This document shows positions 24,866 to 34,903 of a DNA stretch of 64,000 nucleotides, piece by piece. The translations under genes and the position numbers were made by a program. Under the pieces are notes generated by a model that made no database searches, was not told the origin of the DNA, and was given only the letters and a program-made list of their open reading frames with translations. The stretch's first letter is position 1, and the number at the start of each line of letters is the position of its first letter. This DNA is from Pilaira anomala (Eukaryota > Mucoromycota > Mucoromycetes > Mucorales > Mucoraceae): positions 186,001-250,000 of the forward strand of contig JAIXMQ010000017.1 of the NCBI GenBank assembly GCA_025716855.1, given 5' to 3'.

Positions 24866-25368
24866 ATGGCCCCTACTGTCAAGTCCAAGAAGAACGCCGA
24901 GTCCATCAACTCTCGTCTCCAACTCGTCACCAAGTCTGGAAAGTATACTCTTGGTTACAAGACTACCTTGAAGACTGTTCGTCAAGGAAAGGGTAAGTGA
25001 ATAAAAAAAAAAAAGACTACAAAAAAAAAACTCGGGGGGCAGGAGCCCAAAAAGAAGTAGTCGAACCCTTTTTCTTTTTTAATCTTGCCACCTTGGGCAG
25101 AGATCGTCCCCCAAACCGTTTTACTAAAAAAAAAATATATATATATATATATTTGTTTGTGTTTTTAGCCAAGTTGATCATCATTGCTGGTAACTGTCCT
25201 CCTCTCCGTAAGTCCGAGATTGAGTACTACGCCATGTTGTCCAAGACTGGTGTCCACCACTATAACGGTAACAACATCGATCTTGGTACTGCTTGTGGTA
25301 AGCTTTTCCGTACCAGTGTTCTCTCCATCACTGATGCCGGTGATTCCGATATCTTGAGTGCCCAATAA
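24866..25368 (+). CDS. RPL30: 60S ribosomal protein eL30 (L30)
   Basis: A predicted 108-residue protein from two exons (24866-24992, 25169-25368), full length for the family. It opens [20 protein letters not shown] and continues with [38 protein letters not shown], and an ending close to [10 protein letters not shown]. It is part of the large ribosomal subunit; in yeast, L30 also binds its own transcript to block splicing. The one intron here is after codon 42. Codon use is strikingly different from the neighbours: C-ending codons dominate (AAG, GCC, CTC, ACC), as expected for a highly translated gene in a genome that otherwise favours A/T. Confidence 0.97.
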
Positions 25369-26365
25369 AGTGTTTCATCTTGATATAGAGTAAATTATTC
25401 CTTTTTTTTTTTCTTAAAAAAAGATTTAATTGCTCTTTTTTGAAAAGAACTGATCACTTGTAATTTTTTTTTTCCTTTTTTTTTTTTTTTTTTTTTTTCA
25501 ATAAATTTTTATATTTTATGGTACTTTATAACCCTGTTCTTAATTCACGTTGTAAGTGTTCCATATCCTATAAATTTGTTGGAATGACAAGACTTGTTGT
25601 TCTTTGCATACTTCTTGGTGACTATCGTCTCTCACTATCACCAACCAAGCTCTTGTAAAAAAAAAGTGAAAAAGCAAGTATAGTTTATAAAGCAGCGATT
25701 TATACTATCCTAAAAATTCAGGTCTAACACATTAAAAAATAAAAGAGGTGTACATATAGTTACTCGTTCTTATTAGTTCTGTTTTATAAAAATGACAGAT
25801 TGGTATTATACGCCGTTTTCGTTTAGCATTGAAGAATCTTTCGACAAGAAGATTATCATCACATCCTAAAAAAAAGCCAGTTTTTTATTATTATTATTTA
25901 ACATAATTCAACAAGTATTCGCTTCTTTTTCATATCTTTTCTAAAATTATGTAGAAAAGTAACGATGTATATAACTGCTATATTAAAAAAAGTTTAACTA
26001 AAATATTGACTCTTTATTAACTTATTACCTAGCCTGTGACAATATCCATATAAGATGATTGCAACAATTTAATTTGTTTTTTACATGAAAGATTATTTTT
26101 CTGATAAATACTTTTGTAGAATTTTTGGTGTTTAATACACTTATTATATATAAAAAAAAAAGGATCTTCATTATATTTACACTATGCAATTTAAAAATAG
26201 ACCATCCTAAAGATATAAATATAAGGCTCAGTGTGAGCACCAGTTTCTGATTTTTTTTACAACTAGAACGAATAAAGACAAAGGTATTAACATATTATTA
26301 CCTATGTATAAATATACGAGAAACATCGTTGTTGTTATGTAAGGACAATGCTTGTTAAGAAAGGT
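25369..26365. other. Intergenic, AT-rich, with one short repeat fragment
   Basis: T runs follow eL30 (about 25455-25499). No gene recognised. Near 26230-26275 a fragment beginning GTGAGCACCAGTTTCTG resembles the S segment of the foldback repeats described at 26366 and 35530. Confidence 0.4.
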
Positions 26366-26925
26366 GTTGAAAGTTGCTAAAGAAAATGAGATTCGACATA
26401 AAGTTATAAAAAAAAAAAGAGTTCTTTTGAGAGTACAGTTCCTATTAAAAAGTAAAGCGACTTTGATAAAATAAAGTAAAGAAAATAGCTGTTACACTGA
26501 ATTTCACCTATTTAATTATCTATTGTTGTCCTCAACGACCATCCTTCTTAAAAATTAGAAAACATATAAATACTTTTGAGAATAATATCATAAGCTAAAT
26601 AAAAATCAATTCACTATTTTGTAACAATTAAAACCCTTATTCTTCTTTATAATACTTAAAGACCTTATCTTTTGATTTAATAATATCTTATTTTTATTAT
26701 ATTTCTTACATTTGGATTCCCTTGCATATTTAACTCTCTCTCCATTGTATTTTACTTTTAAAAAACTCTTTTTTTATCTTTATTGAACTTCCTTTTTCTT
26801 TAACCGCCACGAACAAACAACTTTTAACAAAGTAAAATACAATGGAGACTTTAATATCCAGGGGAATTCAAAAGAAGTAAAATAAAATACTATTATTAAA
26901 TTAAAAGATAAGATCATAAAAAAGC
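26366..26925. repeat. Foldback repeat, copy A
   Basis: A non-coding repeat also found at 35530-36010. Order in copy A: an L-like block (about 26369-26422), S (about 26434-26487), then a long block (about 26490-26767) that is the near-exact reverse complement of 35664-36007, then inverted L (about 26768-26828, reverse complement of 35530-35593), then a partial forward copy (about 26829-26925) of part of the long block, which can pair back with 26645-26767. The two L blocks therefore act as terminal inverted repeats. No reading frame. Probably a non-autonomous foldback or MITE-like element. Confidence 0.75.
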
Positions 26926-26996
26926 AAATTCTATGTAACGGATGCAAAAAAATTGGTCATCATTCACGACTGTAAGTCGAGAATTGAAGAATGTTA

Positions 26997-27069
26997 AGCC
27001 CAACGGGGGGGTCGAACCCCCAACCTTGAGATTAAGAGTCTCACGCTCTACCGATTGAGCTAGCTAGGC
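26997..27069 (-). tRNA. tRNA-Lys (anticodon CTT)
   Basis: The reverse complement folds as a full cloverleaf: acceptor stem GCCTAGC/GTTGGGC, D arm GCTC/GAGC, anticodon arm TGAGA-CTCTTAA-TCTCA with anticodon CTT, and T arm GGGGG-TTCGACC-CCCCC. There is no intron. Base 26997 is the discriminator position. The gene sits between the foldback repeat and Rad6. Confidence 0.95.
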
Positions 27070-28181
27070 TTTTACTTGTTTTGTAAATCAAAAAGTAAGT
27101 GTTATTTCAAATACAAAATTTCAGCCAATCAAAACGCTTCCACGTGAATATCACATGTAAAAACTGGTATGATTGGCCTATTTTGAAAATATCTTGCGCT
27201 GGTTGATTTCATTTCGAAGCTTTTTTTTTTTTTTTTTTTTTTTTGGCAGGTGCAAAATATATCGATATTTAATAGTTTACACAACAATTAGTTTATATGA
27301 GTAATTCTTGTGTTCTTTGGGCCATATGCTCTTTTATATAATTTCGTATGGTTTTAGGATCAAAAAAATATTGCTTGTTATATACTCTCCACAAGCAATG
27401 TACAAGCATTCGGCTGTTAGCTTGAATAATTAGATCATCAATTTATATCATTACGGTGTGTATACTTCGGACGAGTTCTATAGGTATTATGGTATTAGAT
27501 CTTTTGATACACTTACATTTGTATGCTCTCAAATAAGGATGTAACTATAGAGTTATTATGTACACATTAATAGACCTAATGATGAGACAACAAGTACAAA
27601 AAGTTGGCAAAAGTTAACCAGCTTCTTCATCAAACCAATCAAGTGATAAACGCTTGGGCCGACCAGTCAATTGATTGATTTCTCTACAAGCAGCACTTTC
27701 TAAATCCTTATAGAGCAAGGAACACATCTACTACTCGTATAAACGTGTACCAGGGTATTTCTTTTTTCACAGCATTGCATGATGATACAGCGTTACCTAG
27801 CTATTATAAAATGAAAAAAGCATGGATTAATGCTAACTCAACACCAATAAGTTTCAAGTACCCAATACTCGGTGTTATAAAAAACTTGATTTTTGTTTGT
27901 TAAGACAACAAATCGAAAATAACGAATTGCAATTGCAGTTGATAAAACGAAAATAGTCGAACAGATAAAAAAAAAAAAAAAAAAAAAAAAAAACGTTAGT
28001 AAAAGAGAAAGCATTATTAGTAATACTATTTTTTTTTTAAAAAAAAAAGAACGAGAGTGAAAAGAGCGTAGTAGTCACGTTTGCGTGACAGATTAAAAGC
28101 TTTAAATTTTCCATGTTCTTCTTTCTTTCTTTTTTTTTTTTTTTTTTTCAGAACCATTTTAATAACTCAAATTTATAAACA
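27070..28181. other. Intergenic with one short coding-like frame
   Basis: A CCAAT motif and a CACGTG near 27123-27146 lie just upstream of the tRNA. On the minus strand a 37-codon frame (27727-27614) contains KDLESAACREINQLTGRPKR and LSLDWFDEEAG, with coding-like composition, ending at TAA. I do not recognise it and no upstream exon joins it, so it may be a relic. Long A and T runs occur at about 27968-27992 and 28130-28149. Confidence 0.4.
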
Positions 28182-28448
28182 ATGTCTACACCAACAAGAA
28201 GAAGACTTATGCGTGACTTTAAGAGATTACAAAGTGATCCTCCAGGTAATTTAAAGCCACTTTTTTATTGTCAGAAGAAACAAAGTATTAACTCTGTTTC
28301 TTTTTTATAGCTGGTGTCTCAGGTTAGATTACGCAGTAAGAAACTAAACAAGATACAGCATGTTTTAACATTTTGTATGAATTTAGGTGCACCATGCTCA
28401 GATAACATCATGATGTGGAATGCAGTAATCTTTGGTCCTGGTAAATAA

Positions 28449-28484
<36 letters not shown>

Positions 28485-28918
28485 AAATCGTCTTTACTTA
28501 AAAAAAAAACTGGACTTTCTTTTATTATAGCTGATACCCCTTTCGAAGATGGTACTTTCAAGTTGGTTTTACAATTCGATGAAACTTATGTAAGTAATTT
28601 AAAGCGAAAAGAAATAACAACATTATTGAGAAGCTCAGACCGTTTTTTTTTTAGCCTAATAAACCACCTCAAGTCAAATTCGTCTCAAAAATGTTTCATC
28701 CCAACGTATATGCTAATGGAGAACTTTGTCTTGATATTTTACAAAATCGTTGGAGTCCAACTTACGATGTTGCAGCCATCTTGACCAGTATTCAATCTCT
28801 TTTTAACGATCCCAACCCCAATTCACCAGCCAACGCAGAAGCAGCTAACCTTTACCGTGAAAATAGAAAGGAATACGTTCGTCGAGTTAGAGAGACAGTT
28901 GAAGAGTCATGGGAATAA
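28182..28918 (+). CDS. RAD6: Ubiquitin-conjugating enzyme E2 Rad6/Ubc2
   Basis: A predicted 150-residue protein from five exons (28182-28245, 28311-28322, 28387-28440, 28531-28589, 28655-28918). The start [16 protein letters not shown] is diagnostic of Rad6. The active-site cysteine is C88 in [13 protein letters not shown], preceded by FHPNVYANG, and [15 protein letters not shown] follows. It transfers ubiquitin to histone H2B (with Bre1) and PCNA (with Rad18). The acidic tail of budding-yeast Rad6 is missing; the protein ends VEESWE, as in animals and most fungi. Exon 2 is only 12 nt and keeps the PPAGVSG turn. Sgf11, which helps remove H2B ubiquitin, lies 1.2 kb downstream on the same strand. 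Confidence 0.97.
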
Positions 28919-29900
28919 ATCATTTACATACACACACACACATATATATATATATAAACTAAAAAAAAAAAAAAAATGCAATAAAAAAATATAAAATGGA
29001 ATTTTTTGTCTCCTTATTCGAATTTTTTAAACATTTTGTGATGATTCGTTTTTTAGTAGTGTCTTTTTAATTATCGTATGACGATACGTAAAAAAAAAAA
29101 CTAACTGTTTCTATTAAATCATAACAAAAAGTATTTCTTTTCTCAAAAGGTGCTGGCTATTTCTTTGTTAAATGCCACTTTTTTTTAAAAAAAAACAAAC
29201 AAAGCAACATTGGACGTTACACAAACAAAGTTGTAATTGTCTGAATTCGTGTTAAAACCCTCCTCTATATAAACTTCATTTACGATATAGTTAAGTTAGC
29301 AAAATGTTGGACACGACCCCATTCAATTATTAGCCAATCTACTTTATTGATATGTTTCTACAAGATGATTTTTTCTTGTTTTGGCTTCAATAGCTATTAC
29401 CTGAGAAAGTGTTTACAGAATGAAATACTACTAAAAATTTGATTTTTACCTTTGCCTCACAAATTCTGATTTCTACCTTTTCCACTGCTATTTTAGCTTT
29501 ATCTTTCGTATTAAAACACCGTTCATATACCATTCAAAGCGGTCTATAGCCAAGTAGTCTCTTATATGTTATTAAAAAGGAGGTCAACATAATGATAAAT
29601 AGTGGGTTACTAATACAATAGTTAACACTGCTGGAAGATACTGTTTGGTAGTATTTATTATTTTTGCACTTTTGACATGTTCAAAATCAATTTTTTAAGA
29701 CAAATAGTTTCCTCTGGAATCTTTACCTTTTGTCTGTAGATCAGAATGTTTTATGTAAGGTGGAAATAAATATCTTGATAATAGCAATTTTCTATTCTTT
29801 TTACATGAAATTATATTCCATATTGCAAATTCCCATTCCTGCTTGTTGACGTATTTTTTCTTTTTGGAGCAAGCGAGCTCAGTCTGACTCCTGAATACTG
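28919..29900. other. Intergenic, no gene seen
   Basis: AT-rich DNA between Rad6 and Sgf11. Open frames found here lack coding character. Composition is fairly even in the second half, possibly old repeat material. Confidence 0.4.
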
Positions 29901-30042
29901 TTACCGACAACACTGCTTGAGAGGTAACAGTAAATTGACTCTAAAAATTACCGCTACCGATAATACTGCTTGTGAGAGGAGGTAACAGCCCATTTGGGCC
30001 TATTAATTATTGATACAGATAATACTGCTTGGGAGGTAACAG
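29901..30042 (+). repeat. Three diverged copies of a 30-35 bp tandem repeat
   Basis: Copies at about 29901-29930, 29954-29988 and 30012-30042 share the core ACTGCTTG followed by GAGGTAACAG, spaced 53-58 bp. The first half varies (CCGACAAC, CCGATAAT, CAGATAAT). The array ends about 100 bp upstream of the Sgf11 start codon, so it lies in the promoter or 5' UTR. The origin is unknown. Confidence 0.7.
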
Positions 30043-30056
30043 CACTTGATTGGCTC

Positions 30057-30087
<31 letters not shown>

Positions 30088-30143
30088 ACTAAAATTAAGG
30101 AAAACCCTTTTTTTCTTAATCTTTACAAAAATAAAAGGAAGAG

Positions 30144-31045
30144 ATGCAAAAGCCTAAAGGACATGTAGATAATTTATCTAATGCTCACTTGACAGAAAGT
30201 CAAAAAGAAGCTGGTACCTTGTAAGCGAATCTACTTTTATTATCCATTTTTTGTATACAAGCTAAAACGATATATATATATATATATATACATATATAAA
30301 GACTGTTTAAAAAGTTGTTATCGGATCGTAACAAGACATTAGAAGAATTAAGTCATACACAAGCAAGTTTACAAAAGAATATACCCGATATTGCCAAAAA
30401 GCCAAATACACCTAGGGCTGCTATGGTAAATTAAAGAGAGAGAGAGAGAGAGAGAAAGCACCAGAAATGATTGATTAATTATTATTTTTAGGCATTCTCT
30501 TTATTAGAAGACTTGATAGATGAATGTATAAACGATGTATTATTTGATGTTCATAAAGACACTAAGCAGGAGAATTCAACTTGTCAAATTTGTCAAACAA
30601 AGTAAGACGTGTGTATAAATTGTAAGATGTGTTGTCAAATACTAAATGACGTACTAGATGTAAGCATTACGTCAAACGTCCTGGATTGGATGTATGGGGT
30701 AAAAGTTATACAGTCAATAATTTACCATCTTATGACTGTGTTAATTGTCAAAAACCAATTGCTTCTTCAAGATATGCACCTCATCTTGAGAAATGTTTAG
30801 GTTTATCTGGTAGACAATCGAGTCGAGTTGCGAGTAGAAGAATGGGTAGCTCTCCATTTTCTTCTGATGATAATCATAGTCCTGATAATGATAACTATGA
30901 TCGAAATAAAAAGAGAAAGCAACATTTATCTGTGAGTATTAAATATATATTATATATACACTAGAAACTCATCCTTTTACTGTTATTATAGCCTTCTTTC
31001 TCTAATGGTGTGTCAAGGGTAAAGAAACTAAAATATATGGACTAA
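30144..31045 (+). CDS. SGF11: SAGA-associated factor Sgf11 (ATXN7L3-like)
   Basis: A predicted 212-residue protein from five exons (30144-30220, 30302-30425, 30492-30601, 30658-30931, 30992-31045). The Sgf11 zinc finger is DCVNCQKPIASSRYAPHLEK followed by CLG (C-x2-C-x?-H-x3-C). Upstream, the helix LLEDLIDECINDVLFDVHKD matches the part that docks Sgf11 into the deubiquitinase module beside Ubp8, Sus1 and Sgf73. A CxxC (CQICQTKC) lies between. The C-terminus is S/D/K-rich with the basic NKKRKQ and VKKLKY. It is longer than yeast Sgf11 (99 residues), closer to metazoan ATXN7L3. Function: cofactor for removing ubiquitin from H2B at transcribed genes. Confidence 0.9.
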
Positions 31046-31398
31046 TTTTATTTTTATAATAACAATAAAACAATCCAATCAATAAGCTTTTTTTATTATT
31101 ATTATTATTATTGTTATTGTTTTCGAGAGAATAATAAAGAGATTAATATGGGAATATAAATACTAAGCTATAAAGTTAGCTGTAAAAATGTATATACACA
31201 TTATTTAATTCAGACATTTTACTTATTACTAGCTTTTCCCACTTTATTTATACTCAAGCAGAATACTGTGATTACAGTTGTTCAATACCTTATTCCCTTG
31301 GTGTATATACGTCAATTGAAAAACCATACCATTGGTAACTACATACAGTATACATACATACAAATCAAATAAGAAAACAAAAATCTCATGTACATTTT
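31046..31398. other. Intergenic, no gene seen
   Basis: AT-rich, with a TTA microsatellite near 31089-31115. It holds the Sgf11 3' UTR. Nothing else was found. Confidence 0.4.
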
Positions 31399-31606
31399 CT
31401 AGTTTCAACGTTTAATAGGGTTGGATCGGGATAGAAGATGGATCTGAACCCTTCATCTGTTATGCATATGGTATATATACCTTTCCCATACAGGTATTAT
31501 GTCAACAATGAACCACATTAATATAAATAAAAGATGTTGACGACATTTTTCTATTTTCTTCTTTGTTGCTAATGCTTCGAAGATGATAATTATATAAATA
31601 CCAGGT
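31399..31606 (+). pseudogene. Decayed partial duplicate of the small secreted protein gene's last exon
   Basis: Aligns with the last exon and 3' UTR of the next gene (32071-32307). Shared landmarks in order: CTAG...CAACGT at the acceptor, GGTTGG..CG then GATAGAAGATG, a segment matching CCTTTCCCATAC then GTATTATGTCAA, CATTAATATAAATAAA, and TTTGTTG-TAATGCTTC through TATAAATACC. A deletion removes about the first third of the exon, and the frame is broken. This is a tandem duplicate that decayed in place, upstream of the intact gene. Confidence 0.8.
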
Positions 31607-31661
31607 TAAATAAACTGTAAAAAAAAAAAAAAAACAAAACAAAATCTTTTATAATTTAAAG

Positions 31662-32247
31662 ATGAAGAAGCTTGTATTTTGTTTATTAGTTCTTCTTGGT
31701 TATACTCAAGCATTTTGTATTTACAATCGTTCAGAAAAGAATCTCCTTCATGTACGTCAATTGGAACTGCATATCGCGGGTAAAAAGAGACACAGGTAAT
31801 TGTTATGAATTAAGATATAAATTTTTGTATATATGTATACAGAGTGTTTTTGTAAAATTTTATATTTCTATATAATAAAGGTTTGAAAAAAGAATACCCA
31901 CCAGCGATAGAGCCTGTTGTCATTTTACTAATAGACATTGCAATTCCACAGGTGATCCTAGAACTGTGGTTGAGTTTGCTGTAAGTAAATACAGTAATAT
32001 AAAGATCAAAAGAAACAAAAATCTTATTATTACTACTACTAACATTTCATATATATATATATATATATACTAGCTACAACGTCAAACTTGGGCAGGTGAT
32101 AAGGAATATGAACCTTATGGTGATATTATTATGGTGACTGCACCTGCAGGTGGTTGGGTTGCGATAGAAGATGACTCTAAACCCTCCGTTTATAATGCAG
32201 ATGGTACACCTTTCCCATACGAGTATTATGTCAATGAAATACATTAA
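31662..32247 (+). CDS. Small secreted cysteine-containing protein, unknown family
   Basis: A predicted 135-residue protein from three exons (31662-31795, 31881-31980, 32074-32247). A clear signal peptide (MKKLVFCLLVLLGYTQA) precedes a basic stretch, RHRFEKR at the exon 1/2 join, that fits Kex2-type processing. The mature part has a cysteine cluster ACCHFTNRHC, then the tail WAGDKEYEPYGDIIMVTAPA, WVAIEDDSKPS and PFPYEYYV. Three or four cysteines could form disulfides. The family is not recognised; size, signal peptide and cysteines are typical of secreted effectors or cell-surface proteins in fungi, but function is unknown. A decayed copy lies directly upstream. Confidence 0.75.
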
Positions 32248-32318
32248 AATAAATAAAGTGTGCTGAAAACATTTTCTTTGTTGTTAATGCTTCAATATAA
32301 ATACCAAAAAAAAAATAA

Positions 32319-32353
<35 letters not shown>

Positions 32354-32409
32354 GTATGCAAAGAGAATGATATATTATAATGTGAGTGAGAGAGTAGTGT
32401 ATTTATGAT

Positions 32410-33347
32410 TTAAAGATCAGGGTTTAATTTTTGTGGCGATTGATTATTTTCAAGATTACGAATAGGTGGTAATCGAACACTTTCACCATTTAGAGTGAGG
32501 AGATCAACAGTTTCATTGACGGCAGCCGATTTATTATTACTCATACCAGGTACCATTTTTAAGCGATCAATCCATAATTCTGCTCTATCTACGGTATCAG
32601 AAAATACAGTGGAAACAGAATGTAACATTTCAACTGATTCTTGTCCAAATGCGAGTAATTTTAATGTAGCTTCTTCTTGCTTTGGATCTACTACTTGATT
32701 TAATTTTCTTGGTCCTAACATGGGTGAGCAAGCAGGCGAAGTATTGGTGGATCGGATATCATTTAAAGTAGCCTATACATATATATATATATAGAATTAC
32801 AAATACAGTTTAATAAATGCATGTGCTAAATAATTCAAGTACTTACCCATTTACCAGGTAAATTTAATATAAACCCTCTCACTGTCTGTCTGGCTTGTGT
32901 AGGTAATGATGCACCAGCATATCGTGTTATGACCTCAACTACCTTTCTTAGTGTTTCAACCATATCTTTTTTAATACCAGATAATACTGATCTTTGATTA
33001 TTTGTTTTATTATTATTAGTAGTATTAGTTGTTGGTGCAAGTAAATTATTATTATTGTTGGTGGCTAAAGATACGAGATAATTTTTAAGAATCATCATTT
33101 GTTGTTCAATATGTTGAATCGCGTATTGTAACCAACTAAGACAATATTTTAAACATTTCATAGATTCTTCACTGATTACAGCTGCAGTAGTACCAGCAGC
33201 AGATCCAGCGCCTACTACAAGTTGTTGCCATCTACTAGATAATAAAGGTTGATGATGATGATGATGTGTACGATAAGGTACAGGCCTTGTAGGTGAAGTA
33301 CTTCTTGATGATGATTTATGTGTATTTCGTTGTCTTGTATTTTCCAT
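32410..33347 (-). CDS. Opi1-type transcriptional repressor
   Basis: A predicted 287-residue protein from two exons (33347-32847, 32772-32410). The Opi1 domain is visible from about residue 48: SAAGTTAAVISEESMKCLKY, CLSWLQYAIQHIEQQ, then after an N-rich insert KKDMVETLRKVVEVITRYAG and LPTQARQTVRGFILNLPGKW. In yeast, Opi1 represses phospholipid genes by binding Ino2 when phosphatidic acid is low, and is held at the ER by Scs2. This protein is shorter than yeast Opi1 (404 residues). I see no FFAT motif or leucine zipper, so partner use may differ. A CACGTG element lies 93 bp upstream of the start codon. Confidence 0.85.
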
Positions 33348-33439
33348 TGTGATGAGTTATTAAAGAAAGAAGAAGAAGAAAAAAAAAAAAAAAAAAAAAT
33401 CAAGTGAGTTTTAATGTCGGGAAAAGGTTGACATATTTT

Positions 33440-33445
33440 CACGTG
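33440..33445. promoter_or_regulatory. CACGTG E-box upstream of the Opi1-like gene
   Basis: The context TTTTCACGTGAAA is palindromic and also fits the inositol/choline element consensus TYTTCAYRTG that Ino2/Ino4 bind in yeast. It lies 93 bp upstream of the Opi1-like start codon. Function is inferred from the match and position only. Confidence 0.4.
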
Positions 33446-33611
33446 AAAGAATAAAAAGCACTTTTTTATTCACTTTAACCACTCTCCTCTTCCTCTTTAT
33501 TTGTAAAAAGAAGGAATATTGAAAATCGACTGTTAATTCGTAATACTAATAATCACATGAAATGTTTCTGATTTATGTAATATTGTAAAATTTTTAACTT
33601 CTTTTAAAAAT

Positions 33612-33656
<45 letters not shown>

Positions 33657-33710
33657 GGTGCGCACTGATCCCCATAAATTTATTTCCGTATTTAACACGA
33701 TAAGTATTAC

Positions 33711-34654
33711 CTAATTGTCACTGCTTTCATTATCACTGCTTTCGCTATCACTGTATTCTACCAAGTTATTTCTTTTCACAATATATTGATAAAATGGGTA
33801 GAGCCTATCTCTCTTATTTAAAAACGAATAAAGTTCATTACTACTATTCTTTACTTGAATTCGAATCTCTAATAGATTTGGATTCTTTGCTGTCTTGATC
33901 TCTTTTGATACTGATTCAATAATATTCATTTGTATCATATTTGATGGCTAATACATACATATAAAATTATTAGTAATTATTTCAATTCATTTTTTTTTTT
34001 TTTTTTTTTACCACGATCATCGATTTAGGTGTCTTGTACTTTTTCATGATTTCCTTTTCTATTTCTGTAACCGTAATCTTTAGCTTTTTATTAGCATCGT
34101 TATAATCGTATGGAATCTCTGCTTTTGCTTTATTATTAGAATCATTCATCGTTGTATATCTCTCATTATCATACACTGGATCAAGCTTGGCTTTTTCATT
34201 GACTATGAACGATGATTTGTCTTGTACCAAATGGCGAATGTCGTACCTGACAAAAGTAGCACAACAGGAAAAAACGGGTATAATTTTAGCATACGCTTTT
34301 TTTTTTTTTGAAGTAAAAAAACCCTATATTTACCTATCTATCAATGTCTCTTCTTTCAACTGACACTTCCAAGGTATTAAATAACTTCCTTTTGCAACCT
34401 TTTGTGCTTCAAGTTTATTATTAAATATTTTTAATTCATATCCAAAAGCTATAAGTTCCTGCTCCTCCTCCTTTTTTTCTACTACTTGTTCTTTTGCATA
34501 TCTTCTTTTTCTCACAACAGGTAAAGAAGAAGAAGGATCAGGAAATAAACTTGCACTTGTAAACCGACTACATTGCAATAAAAAAAATGAATCTCTAATT
34601 CATTTTTGCAATCGTTTTATTATATAAAAAACTCAATTACTCTTGACTATTCAT
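33711..34654 (-). CDS. SWAP (suppressor-of-white-apricot) family splicing regulator
   Basis: A predicted 239-residue protein from four exons (34654-34641, 34567-34334, 34246-34012, 33947-33711). The N-terminal SWAP domain (DRY_EERY) is recognisable: ELIAFGYELKIF, KGSYLIPWKC, ETLIDRYDIRHL across the exon 2/3 junction, and VYDNERY. A SURP domain follows at the C-terminus, with YSFLNKRDRLYPFYQYIVK. SFSWAP proteins regulate alternative splicing, often of their own transcript. This one is short: a single SURP domain and no RS region, ending in an acidic DSESSDNESSDN tail. The 14-nt first exon (MNSQ) was chosen because it gives an ATG and the right phase; it is the least certain part. Confidence 0.8.
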
Positions 34655-34755
34655 TCAATCGTTTTTTTTTTTTTTTTTTTTGTTTCCCAAAATAATAAAA
34701 AAAGAAGGGTAAAATATTTTTTTCGTTCAATATTTCTGCTAAATTAACTTTATAT

Positions 34756-34772
34756 CACGTGCATATCACGTG
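34756..34772. promoter_or_regulatory. Two CAC GTG E-boxes in direct repeat, 11 bp apart
   Basis: ATATCACGTG occurs twice (34752-34761 and 34763-34772). The pair sits between the SWAP start codon (34654, minus strand, about 100 bp away) and the tRNA-Asn (34830, plus strand). CACGTG is bound by bHLH factors such as Cbf1/Pho4. Which gene it serves is unknown. Confidence 0.4.
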
Positions 34773-34829
34773 GTGATTTATTTGTTTTTTTAATCTATAT
34801 ACAATAAAATTAAAAAATTGACATGAACA

Positions 34830-34903
34830 GCTTCCGTGGCGCAATTGGCTAGCGCGTCTGACTGTTAATCAGGAGGTTGGTGGTTCAAGCCCACCCGGGA
34901 GCG
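34830..34903 (+). tRNA. tRNA-Asn (anticodon GTT)
   Basis: Full cloverleaf: acceptor GCTTCCG/CGGGAGC, D arm GCGC/GCGC, anticodon arm TCTGA-CTGTTAA-TCAGG with anticodon GTT, T arm GGTGG-TTCAAGC-CCACC, discriminator G. No intron. A T run that can end RNA polymerase III transcription follows at 34913-34920. Confidence 0.96.
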
